Source of the DNA: Trichaptum fuscoviolaceum
Lineage: Eukaryota; Basidiomycota; Agaricomycetes; Hymenochaetales; Trichaptaceae
Assembly (NCBI GenBank): GCA_910574455.1
Contig: CAJSYZ010000009.1
Location: forward strand, 806,001-870,000
DNA: 64,000 nucleotides
Direction: 5' to 3'
Shown: positions 1-11,125 of the stretch, one piece after another
Numbering within the stretch: position 1 is the first letter of the stretch
Layout: every line of letters begins with the position of its first letter
Notes under the pieces: generated by a model
The model's input: the letters and a program-made list of their open reading frames with translations, nothing else
Databases searched by the model: none
Told to the model about the DNA's origin: nothing
Translations under genes and position numbers: made by a program

Positions 1-210
1 AGTTCCTGTTTTACGCATCCAATCTACAATCATCGAGGAGTTCTTGCTCCTAGGCTTGAGCAGTCGCGAGAGGGACGTGGTGATTAGAGGCATCGTATAA
101 TTCGCATGTAAGAAAAAGGGGGGAAGGATGAGATGAAGGAAGTACAACAAGCACCGTCTACCATGTGCACGTTGTGTACCCGAGCAATCTGCCCTTTGAG
201 TCCATTTCAA

Positions 211-1857
211 TCAGTTATGAAGTTCGGTGCCAGCGTGTCCAATTTCCGGAGCGCTTCCATCGGGATCAAGGAAGTTGAGTTGGGCGCTCCTTGAAAGATT
301 GCATTGGTTACTCCCGTCATCCTCCACCACCACTGACCTGATGTGAAGGACGATTCGGCACCCAAAGATAGCCATAGACGACAAGATCATTGGAATCATC
401 GCCGCATCTAGACGCGTACGCTCGTTTGCGAGGACGATATAGATAATCAGATTCGAGAGGTTCATGGCTATATACGAAGTAAATATGAGCATTTGTTTTC
501 GCATGGTAGCCCCGTTCAAATACCTAGCATCAGAAAATAGTAAATAAATCCTATTTTCGAAGACTGAGCGCGTGTATTAGTTCTAGAGAAGAAGGACGAA
601 CCATCGCGGAAAAGGACATTCACTAATCGGCTTTGCTTGAGATCGTCTGGAGTAATCGAGGGTTAATGGTGACAATGACCAATTGTTATTCTACTCACAA
701 TTACGGACGGCACCGATTAGAATTAAGAGGAAGATGACCACATCGAAAGCCATTAAAGCCGTCCACGCAGGGAAGGTACGGCTAACCGATTTTAAGTAGG
801 CATACTTGCAACCAAAAATGGGTTCAAGTCTGGCGACCAATAGTTAGAAGACACTAACTTGAACGCATGTTAGGGTACATACGCTGGTATGGGCAAGACT
901 TTGTAGTTTGTATTGTATAAACGTTTAAATGGTTGTAACGAGCAGCAATTTTAGCTCTTACATTGTAAGGTTTTATCTGTCTCTATGATTGTGACGATGA
1001 ATAGAACATCCGTAGCCTAGATAGAATGAATAAATTAGACAGAGCAGACATTCGCCTGAACAACAAAAAACTCACTGCTGTCAAGGCTGCAAGAGACCAA
1101 GCAACAATACGACATCCACTCCACAATGCACATGTTCGCAGGACGATGATCGCTTGAAGAAGAAAGCGATTAGTGGTAAAATAAGTAAAGCTAATGAACC
1201 GCAGGGCACTAACTTTGAACGGGTATTATCAGCAAGAGGTACGCCCACTCTGCCTCATGTACTGCAAACTTGCAAAACTACACCGATCGTTTTTGTTTGT
1301 TAGTAACATGGGAAAGATGTACTGAACTCCTTACATTGTCGCTCAGGTAGAACCCAAGGGAAACTGATGCGATTTAGAACGCAGAATCTCATATGCAAAG
1401 GTTAACGAAGCTCTCACAGATGAGCCAGATAATGCTTTGTAGGGATGCGAGGTATCTGGTGACCAAGAAGAGCGCTCTGCCCAGAGTCCATGGTGACCTC
1501 CAGATCAGTGACACCTGAGTAGCTTCAGTGATGTTCATTATGTCTCGGAAATCCCAACTCACTTCACTAGAAAGGTTGAAATGCGTAGTTTTAGCAAGGA
1601 GAACACGGATTTAGGAATCAACTTTACCTCGGAAAAGTCAACAATGTATCCCAGAAGAGGACTGTGGAAGCGGCCACTAGTAATCTTCTAGATTAATAGG
1701 GATGACGAAGGAAGTATCATAACGTTGACCTGCGATATACTTCGCAATATGAGGCAGAAAGATCAGAGAGAGTAGTTTAAAAGATACTTACTCTCGACGT
1801 TTGTAGGTCCTCTGCAACCTGCGCGAGCAGATGTAGTTTTTCAGAGAGACTGGCCAT
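211..1857 (-). CDS. DUF6533-family multi-pass membrane protein (paralogue A)
   Basis: This gene is predicted to be a seven-helix-like integral membrane protein of the fungal DUF6533 family, whose function is unknown. The start is ATG at 1857, giving MASLSEKLHLLAQ. The first exons are 1792-1857, 1730-1739 (10 nt), 1628-1676, 1563-1566 (4 nt) and 1418-1514, all with GT/AG borders. They read YIAVAASTVLFWDTLLTFPSE then VSLIWRSPW, the family signature (WDxLLTxxEEV...IW). Later pieces read IIVLRTCALW and AWTALMAFDVVIF. The last exon (about 211-519) ends in AIFGCRIVLHIRSVV, the typical end of the helical domain, and a short polar tail. Middle exon borders were not all fixed. It shares its exon ladder with the genes at 20808-22479 and 23111-24845. 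It is divergent from the DLD gene, with about 800 bp between the start codons. Confidence 0.8.
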
Positions 1858-2651
1858 TTGGGAACAGCTAAAGTGTGCATTACTTGGCACTCTAAACATT
1901 AAGTACCATGTTCGAGAAGCCCTCGGGCCCCGAGCAAATTAACGTTCTTCCATCATAAATGTCTTACACGCCACCACTATAATCGTTGAAAAATCCATGA
2001 ATAAAACTTCTGGTCACATCGTGATTCAGGGCAATGGGCGAATAAGGAATAGCTAAAGTCTCAGGCGAAAGAGACGTACGGTACGCCTAGTGGATAATGG
2101 CCTGTCAATCATTTTTCTGATGTTTCACACTACGGGATAGTGAATACGTACAGATTCCGCCAGTTAGGCCAAGTATGGAGGTCTCTATTTCAAAACGACG
2201 GGTTCCAATTGATTTTGAGTTGGCGACATGCTGCTTGTTAGCAAATTACGACGGTAGTCTATTTTCGATTGGGTAGAGGAGCATTGTGTGGGTAAAGGAG
2301 CAATTGCTCGCGACGATGCAAGTAAATTCCGTTGACGCTACTACCAGTAGGTGGCTAGGAAAATGCATGTAAGTCTTAGAACCTGTGCGCGTCAAGCGGA
2401 AGCAACATCATAGAAAATTACGATTAATATACATGATACTGAATATGAGCTTACATGGTAGGTTTGAGGCATTGCGAGAAGAATGAAGTTCTGGAAGTCA
2501 CTGTCGTAGTTATCGTGGATTCATGACAGACTCACCCCAACTTCAAGTTAAAGGCCGTAGGCTTTCGTGACAAATAAGTACAAACAGGATCCCCATTTCT
2601 TCCAGGAAGAATTCGGAAGGAATTCTTGCAAAGTGACCACCATCGGCGACG
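1858..2651. promoter_or_regulatory. Shared divergent intergenic region between DUF6533 gene A and DLD
   Basis: About 790 bp lie between two divergent start codons and hold no convincing reading frame. Both promoters must lie here by position. I see no clear TATA box or repeated operator. Confidence 0.4.
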
Positions 2652-5035
<2,384 letters not shown>

Positions 5036-5040
5036 AATCT
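5036..5040 (+). repeat. 5-bp target site duplication, left (AATCT)
   Basis: AATCT directly precedes the 5' LTR and is repeated directly after the 3' LTR at 11121-11125. A 5-bp duplication is the normal footprint of copia-type integrases. Confidence 0.9.
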
Positions 5041-5204
5041 TGTTGAGGCCTATGTTTATGGCGGCGGGCACACTACCCGATTTGGGTTTAGATACGGGCT
5101 GACTTGCCATGCATGTATATATTTCTCGTAGCACATTACTATACAAGGAGGGTTCTCTGCTCTTGACTGCCACCGTCTGTGGCACACTCTCTAAATTTCC
5201 AACA
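5041..5204 (+). repeat. 5' LTR
   Basis: This 164-bp repeat has TGTTG...CAACA inverted ends. It matches the 3' LTR base for base as far as I can see. It holds the promoter and polyadenylation signals by family knowledge. Confidence 0.92.
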
Positions 5205-5216
5205 GGTTATGAGCCC
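5205..5216 (+). promoter_or_regulatory. Primer binding site, initiator tRNA-Met anticodon arm
   Basis: GGTTATGAGCCC follows the LTR directly. Its complement GGGCTCATAACC is the anticodon stem-loop sequence of eukaryotic initiator tRNA-Met, with CAU in the middle. This implies priming from a cleaved 5' half of the tRNA, as known for Drosophila copia, rather than from its 3' end. Confidence 0.75.
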
Positions 5217-6072
5217 CTCGCTCTAACTATCTGCCGCATACATTTACAACTTCTCTGTCTGTCTGTCTGTCTGTTGAAGCCTGCATATCTCTATTTGGAA
5301 GCCAGTATGTCTGAATCTGGAAGCGAGTCTGACAAGGTGCCTGTTGCCACCGGACCTCTTCGCCTGCACGACAAGAATTACTCGGAATGGACCATGTGCA
5401 CAGAGGCCGCCTTAGTTCGGAAGGACTTATGGACCATGATTGAGCCTATTGTGGATATAGAAGGAAAGACTCCGGATGAAATTCAAGAAGCCTTTGACAA
5501 GGCCCTAAAGAAGCGGTCGGCATCAAAGATGGCGCAAGCGCGCGCTATGCTTATTGAGCGTGCCGACAAGTCTCAATTGGTCCACATGCAAGATAAAGAC
5601 CCTCTTGTCATTTGGCAGGCTGTCAAGGCAACTCATAAAGCTCAGGGTCTGGCTACAAGACTGTCTCTTTGTAGAACTTTCCTTTCGGCTAAGAAGCGAG
5701 AAACGGAACCAATGTCTGGCTGGATCAGCAGGGTCAAATCAATTCGTTGGGACCTCGAGCAAATTGGTGTCCGAATTGATGATGAAGACCTTATTTTGGC
5801 TCTCACGATGGGTCTGGACTCTTCATACGAATCTTTCGTTATTTCCCTTGATGGTACACCACCGGAAGTGATGACCCTGGACTTTATTATTGCCCGGCTA
5901 ATTAACGAAGAGGCTCGTCGTTCCACTTATGGTGATCACCGCAAGTCAAATTATGATGCCACCACCGAAGTTGCTCTCACGACCAAGTCCACTGGCAACC
6001 ACTCTCGTTTCCGCTCCGCCGGCAGTTCCCCTCGCAAGCCGGATTTCGCATGCTGGCGCTGTGGTGAGACTG

Positions 6073-6081
6073 GACATACTC
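6073..6081 (+). repeat. 9-bp target duplication, left (GACATACTC)
   Basis: It is identical to 7911-7919 on the other side of the foldback element and encodes part of the gag zinc knuckle. Confidence 0.85.
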
Positions 6082-6630
6082 CATCCTCCTTCCCAGGGTC
6101 CCACGGACGCCACATCAAATTACTAAATTAGTACATGAAGCAAATAAACCAAACTTTGAAACTTGAGCACTTGACGGCGTCAATGGGACCCTGGCGTAAA
6201 ATTCTTTGTAAGCATACCCGCTCGTTGTCGCGGCACTTACCAGGAGACCACCGACGCATTGTGGCGGCCTCGATATAAATTCACCTGCTGAACTTCAAAG
6301 CTTCGGATCTCTTGCAGCTAGTATTATAAGACATCTGTGATAGTAATATGTACTGTATAACTGTATAGATACATTCAGCTAAGAGTAATGGTGCATATGC
6401 ATCAAATGAGTCAATATATGCACATGGTGAAGCTCCCAAGTCTCTCTTACAGCACTTATTGCTACTAAATACTCACATATCATCTCCAGAATCTATATTA
6501 AATACTATTAAACCAATTTGTTTTGCATTTACTGCACTTTCCCTCGAGAATTTGAGGCCGCCATAATGCGGCGGCGGTCCGCTTGTGAGCGCCGCAACGA
6601 TGAGCGGGCTTGCTTACAAAGAATTTTCCG

Positions 6631-6870
6631 CCAGGGCACCCTCCTTCCCAGGGGCTCCCTACGGTCGCCCGATCCGGTAGCTCAAATAATAATTACCTTA
6701 AATGTGTTTTGTGCAAACAATAAAACTTTTGAACCAAACAACCGGGCGACCGTTAGGGAGCCCCTGGCAGAATAGTCCAAATCGGGAAGACCGACTGTCA
6801 TGAACCAAATAAAATAAAACACGCCGCTCATCGCTCGGACTTCTCCGAGAGTCGGGATTTGTGGGTAAAA
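6631..6870 (+). repeat. Long inverted repeat, left arm
   Basis: It is the inverse of about 7290-7538 with few mismatches. Each arm itself has an internal inverted pair, GGGGCTCCCTACGGTCGCCCG near 6651 and its near-inverse CGGGCGACCGTTAGGGAGCCCC near 6741, so each arm could fold separately. Confidence 0.85.
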
Positions 6871-7289
6871 CCTCCGAGTCCCCGCGGCAACCTGTTTTGT
6901 TTCAGTAAGTTATGCTCTCCGCCTTGCCCAATGCACTTCAGCTACTTCTCGTGCCAGTCTTGTATCCCCTGGGATCTAAGCACCAGGACTGTTCCCTAGA
7001 AGCTTCCAAATCACAATATAAGAGCTTTACATTAAGACACAAACACGCTATCTCTTATGACTTGCCGCGGCACGTCATTTTCGCGGACATACTGATGAGC
7101 TTATTGGCGGACCAGATAACATTGCAAATGAGGCACAGAAAACGCGCAAGCCATCTTCAAACGAAGCCTTCAGAAGGACTAGGTCAAGCAGTTGAGCATC
7201 TTGATGATGTTGTTGTAGAATATATTTAAATTAAAACTGTGGACCTAAGTTATAACTAACAGCCTGAGGTTACTACAATAGCACTGACT

Positions 7290-7538
7290 TTTTACCCACG
7301 AATCCCGACTCTCGGAGAAGTCCGAGCGATGAGCGGCGTGTTTTATTTTATTTGGTTCATGACAGTCGGTCTTCCCGATTTGGACTATTCTGCCAGGGGC
7401 TCCCTAACGGTCGCCCGGTTGTTTGGTTCAAAAGTTTTATTGTTTGTCCTAACTACATTTTGGGTAATTATTATTTAAGCAACCGGATCGGGCGACCGTA
7501 GGGAGCCCCTGGGAAGGAGGGTGCGCCAGGGTACCATT
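7290..7538 (-). repeat. Long inverted repeat, right arm
   Basis: Partner of 6631-6870. The two arms enclose about 420 bp of unique sequence. Confidence 0.85.
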
Positions 7539-7910
7539 GAGCTCTAATCTCTCACTTTGTACTTTGTTTTTCTAAAGTTTGGTTTATTTGTTCCTTTACT
7601 AATTTGGTAATAAGTGTCGCCAGATATATTAAGTACAATCACGGGAAACACAAGAGGCTGTCTGAAATCAAGACAGGGGTCGTAAAGTATTGTCACTTCT
7701 TCAAAGGTCTGTCTTTCTTTCAGACAATTCTTACGTTTCTGGTCGGTGATTGGCTGAGGAAGGCTGTCTCAAGCGATTTGTCTCAACAATTGACAGCCCT
7801 TGAAAGAAGGGACACCGCTTCATAGACCCTGTCACACTTTGAGACAGCCTCCGATGTTTGCTGTGAATGTGAGAGGTTAGAGCTCAATGGGTACCCTGGG
7901 AAGGAGGATG

Positions 7911-7919
7911 GACATACTC
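7911..7919 (+). repeat. 9-bp target duplication, right (GACATACTC)
   Basis: Second copy of the duplicated target. Downstream the gag frame continues with the final zinc-knuckle cysteine. Confidence 0.85.
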
Positions 7920-8163
7920 GCGACTTCTGCAAGGCAATACCACCAAACAAAGACAACAACAACAACAACAACAACAACTTGAACAGTAATAACCCGACTG
8001 CGCAGGAAACTGCTTCTCTGGCATTCCAAGCCCCGGATCCCGCCTCGGCCTCACTTGCCGATATTAAATTCGCTCTCTGATGTCACATTTAGGGGGAGCT
8101 TGGCTGTCACACTGCCTGTCTGTCTGTCTGTTTGTCTGCTGGTGCATGCCGTGTATTGCTGGA

Positions 8164-9628
8164 CAAGCAGTTAAAGGCTGTGAGCTAACTCACAGCAAAG
8201 CCCGCTACCCGGGAATGCGGTTAGAGTGAGAGTGAGAGGAAGAAAATATTATATTTTTAAACACACATACAGTACAGAAGTATTATACACCATACTCTTG
8301 CTGCCGCAGAAGCATCTGCCACAGGAACAGTCCCATTGTGAGTAGCTGCCCAACTTTCAGCAGCCGCAGCTGTATCAAACGTCGGCGCCGGTAAAGGTAC
8401 AGTGTCCTCAGGATTTCCCCAGCCGCCCCACATGCTCTCTTCACCATTTGCGCCTATGCCTTCGTCATCCTTGCTTGTCCTCAATGCAAACCCGTATTGA
8501 ACCAGTGTCAAGCCAAGACCAGCCCGAGCACGGAGCTTCGCCGCATATGTAGTATGCAGGTGGTAAGTAAGCAGAAAGCCCGGAAACAGAAACGAGCATG
8601 TTCCAAGCAAACGAGAAGAGCGTGCCCGTTGCGAGACCATCAATCGGGCGCTCGCCTTGAAGCATCATTCCCGGCGATAAGGACGAAGGCGCATGGGCTG
8701 TTGTCTCCCAGTCTGTTGTCTCCCAGTCCGGCGGGACAACATCAGCCTGATCGGCGGCGTACAATGGTGGTGCATCCTTCTCTGTCTCCTCCAGTATAAC
8801 ATTGACACCGTCTTCTATTGAATATGGGATGCAAAAGTAGCTGAAACAGACCCGTTAGACTACAAAGTAAAAAAGCAATCTGCTAATGCAGCAAATTAGG
8901 CTCACCTTCCACTATGGCCTTGGAGAGGCTCAGTTTCGCAGTGACATTCGCAAAGACACCATCATTCCCAGTCCCGCCGCCAGTGACCCGCCTTCGTTCC
9001 TCGCGCCAGCTTCCATTAAGCGACCTGCAACACGGCCAGAGAGGACGCGGTGTGCTCAGTCAAAGCCCGTGCCATGCACCCATGCGCCACAATTCAACCT
9101 TAGAAGTGCAGCAGGACCAGTCGGGATCGACTGTGCTTGAGCAGTTTGTCCCGGCAGCTACATTGCTCCCTGCACCTGACGCAGTCACGCTTGTCGCCAT
9201 TGTTGGATGTCCTCACAGACAAGGTCAGCATCGCCCGGGGTGTAGACACGGAAATGCTGGGGCTGCATTAATTGTGGCGGCGAAACTGGAGGGCATCTCT
9301 GTTGACCTGCGAATGGTGGATCGTCGTCAGGAGTGCATTGCGCGCGGCCTACCAGCGGGCTACTTGCGGACTAAGCTCAACCCACCATTGCAGAAGCTGA
9401 TGACTGTGTCGAGCTGCTGTACACGTCAAGCATTGGCGACAAAGGCGTAGCCAAGAACGCGTGGAAACAACCTTCTGTTGAAGGTAGCATATCACATGAC
9501 TAGATCTCCTGCCGGAAAGGGTCAATTACCCATAAAGGAAATTTCACGTGACTGGATCAGTTTTCGCAGAGAATCCGGACAGTTGCGTTTTTCTAAGGTA
9601 CCCAAGCGAACCCTACGGTTCGCGGGAA
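8164..9628 (-). mobile_element. Helitron-like non-autonomous element, copy 1
   Basis: This 1465-bp unit is inserted between gag and the polypurine tract of the LTR element and shares both ends and most of its body with 9752-10996. Read on the minus strand it starts TTCCCGCG, is flanked by A and T with no target duplication, and ends about 13 nt after a perfect hairpin (GCTGTGAG, loop TTAG, CTCACAGC) with ...CTGCTTG. An A|T target, no duplication, a 3' hairpin and captured gene exons are Helitron traits. The 5' TC and 3' CTRR ends are not canonical, and no Rep/helicase is present. Confidence 0.6.
8283..9030 (-). pseudogene. Captured fragment of a BSD2/NDFIP-like (DUF2370) gene, copy 1
   Basis: Minus-strand exons with splice-like borders read RRRVTGGGTGNDGVFANVTAK, then YSIEDGVNVILEE...DAPPLYAADQADVVPP with a PPLY motif, then IDGLATGTLFSFAWNMLVSV, and in another frame HTTYAAKLRARAGLGLTLVQYGFALRTS and MWGGWGNPE. 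This matches the middle of fungal BSD2-type proteins, membrane adaptors that recruit Rsp5/NEDD4 ligases through PY motifs. Both ends of the gene are missing, the reading frame is broken, and the fragment lies wholly inside a mobile element, so it is a non-functional capture. Confidence 0.75.
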
Positions 9629-9702
9629 TTTGTTTTGTCTGCTGTTACTCTCACATTTCTATGTTATTTTTTCCTGTAATTTCTTGTCAGAGTGTGCTCG
9701 CC

Positions 9703-9711
9703 AAGGGGGAG
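9703..9711 (+). other. Polypurine tract of the LTR element
   Basis: AAGGGGGAG lies just before the 3' LTR and would serve as primer for plus-strand DNA synthesis. Confidence 0.8.
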
Positions 9712-9751
9712 TGTTGAGGCCTATGTTTATGGCGGCGGGCACACTACCCGA

Positions 9752-10996
9752 CAAGCAGTTAAAGGCTGTGAGCTAACTCACAGCAAAGCCCGCTACCCGG
9801 GAATGCGGTTAGAGTGAGAGTGAGAGGAAGAAAATATTATATTTTTAAGCACACATACAGTACAGAAGTATTATACATACTCTTGCTTCTGCAGAAGCAT
9901 CTGCCACAGGAACAGTTCCATTGTGAGTAGCTGCCCAACTTTCAGCAGTTACAGCTGAATATAACGTTGGTGACGATTTCCTCTGCCACCCCACATGCTC
10001 TCTTCACCATTTGTGCCCGTCATCCTTGCCCGTTCTCGACGCAAACCCATATTGAACCAGCATCAAGCCAGGACCAGCATGAGCACCAAGCTTCGCCGCA
10101 TGTGTAGCATGCAGGAGGCAAGTAAGCAGAAAGCACATAAATTGGAAGGAAACAGAAACGAGCATGTTCCAAGCAAATGAGAAGAGTGAGCCCGTTGCAA
10201 GACCATCAATTGGGAGCTTAAGGACGAAGGCGCATGGGCTGTCGTCTCCATGTACGGCGGGACAGCATCCGCCTGAGCAGTGGAGTACAATGGTGGTGCA
10301 TCCTCCTGTGTCTCCTCCGACATGACATGGACGCCGTCTTCTATTGAATATGGAATGCAAAAGTAGCCTAAACAATCCCGTTAGACTACAAAGTAAAGAA
10401 GCAGTTTGTTAATGCTGAGAAATAGGTGCACCTTCCACTACGGGCCTGGGGAGGCTCGGTTTTGCAGTGACATTTGCAAAGACACCATCATTCTCAGTTC
10501 CGCCGCCAACGACGTGCCTTCGTACCTAGCTCCGACTTCCAATTAAGCGATCTGCAATATGACCAGGGAGGACGCGGCGTGCCCAGTTGAAGCCCGGGCC
10601 ACGCACCCATGCGCCGCAATTCAACCTTGGACGTACAGCAGGACCAGCTGTGCTTGAGTAGTTTGCCCCGTGTTTCCGGCAGCTACAATGCTCACTGCAC
10701 CCTACACATTTGCGCTTGGTGTCCGCTCGTTGCCAGTGTTGGATGTCCTTACAGACAAAGTCGGCTTTGCACTGAGGGTGTAGACACGGAGACGCTGCTG
10801 TTGTTGCTGACTCGGATGAGTCAAGAACGAGTGGAAACAACCTGCTATGAAAGGTAGTCATCACATGACTGTATCTCCTGCCTAAAAGGGTTAATTACCC
10901 ATAAAGGAAATTCACGTGACCGGATCAGTTTTCGCAGAGAATCGACACAGTTGCGTTTTCCTAAGGTACCCAAGCGACCTCTACAGGTCGCGGGAA
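9752..10996 (-). mobile_element. Helitron-like non-autonomous element, copy 2
   Basis: This 1245-bp relative of 8164-9628 has the same ends and again sits at an A|T dinucleotide without target duplication. The hairpin near the other terminus is GCGACC/GGTCGC here and GCGAACC/GGTTCGC in copy 1, so pairing is kept while the sequence changes. The many differences between copies show that they came from separate source elements, not from a local tandem duplication. Confidence 0.6.
9885..10545 (-). pseudogene. Captured fragment of a BSD2/NDFIP-like (DUF2370) gene, copy 2
   Basis: The same captured exons as in copy 1. They read VVGGGTENDGVFANVTAKPS, then IDGLATGSLFSFAWNMLVSVSFQF followed by HATHAAKLGAHAGPGLMLVQYGFASR. 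The transmembrane stretch after FQF is more complete than in copy 1. The C-terminal part is shortened and the reading frames are broken. It lies inside a transposon within an LTR. Confidence 0.72.
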
Positions 10997-11120
10997 TTTG
11001 GGTTTAGATACGGGCTGACTTGCCATGCATGTATATATTTCTCGTAGCACATTACTATACAAGGAGGGTTCTCTGCTCTTGACTGCCACCGTCTGTGGCA
11101 CACTCTCTAAATTTCCAACA

Positions 11121-11125
11121 AATCT
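11121..11125 (+). repeat. 5-bp target site duplication, right (AATCT)
   Basis: Direct copy of 5036-5040 that closes the LTR element. Confidence 0.9.

Larger units (their letters stand above)
6082..7910. mobile_element. Palindromic foldback DNA element with 9-bp target duplication
   Basis: The ends are inverted copies of CATCCTCCTTCCCAGGGT, flanked by GACATACTC at 6073-6081 and 7911-7919. Inside, several inverted repeats are stacked: about 6118-6196 pairs with 7532-7610, 6187-6277 with 6554-6640, and the longest arms, about 6631-6870 with 7290-7538 (roughly 240 bp). No transposase is visible; an open frame at 6912-7229 resembles nothing I know. A 9-bp duplication fits Mutator-like elements better than hAT (8 bp), but the class is unproven. 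Confidence 0.78.
5307..8080 (+). pseudogene. copia gag, split by a foldback element at its zinc knuckle
   Basis: The gag starts at ATG 5307 (MSESGSESDK), runs open to 6081, and resumes at 7920-8080 after a 1829-bp insertion and its second target copy. The two parts sum to 936 nt, exactly 312 codons. The first part has the Ty1/copia gag fold (LHDKNYSEWTMC near residue 25, then DLILALTMGLDSSYESF). The insertion falls directly after Cys, Cys and His of the nucleocapsid knuckle. The last Cys lies on the far side, so the uninterrupted gene had C-X2-C-X4-H-X4-C. The tail has an eight-Asn run. In its present state translation stops at 6129-6131 inside the inserted element, so the protein lacks a complete knuckle. 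Confidence 0.88.
5041..11120 (+). mobile_element. Gag-only copia-type LTR retrotransposon with three nested insertions
   Basis: The element runs from TGTTGAGG to CCAACA and is bounded by AATCT duplications. Removing the nested elements (6082-7919 with one target copy, 8164-9628 and 9752-10996) leaves about 1.53 kb: two 164-bp LTRs, a primer site, one gag frame, and a polypurine tract. There is no protease, integrase or reverse transcriptase, and too little room for them, so this is a non-autonomous copia that must borrow pol from elsewhere. The two LTRs appear identical by eye, implying recent insertion. The nested elements must be younger still. It is comparable to the TR-GAG elements known from plants; that label is my inference. 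Confidence 0.88.
9712..11120 (+). repeat. 3' LTR, split by Helitron-like copy 2
   Basis: Positions 9712-9751 and 10997-11120 join to give 164 bp, identical by eye to the 5' LTR. The interrupting element lies exactly between an A and a T. Confidence 0.9.

Noticed and set aside
2567..2651. Longer N-terminus of DLD starting at 2567
   Set aside because: It begins at a GTG, reads through a good intron (2682-2734), and does not look like a targeting peptide. The spliced start at 2652 does.
6912..7229. 105-codon frame in the centre of the foldback element
   Set aside because: It shows no transposase or other known features and could be open by chance in a unique spacer.
8497..9450. Plus-strand open frames over the Helitron-like copy 1
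   Set aside because: They overlap the captured BSD2-type exons on the other strand and have no domain match; they are antisense shadows.
8164..10996. Tandem duplication as the origin of the two 1.2-1.5 kb repeats
   Set aside because: Each copy has clean ends at an A|T site in a different part of the LTR element, and LTR sequence lies between them. Two separate insertions fit better.
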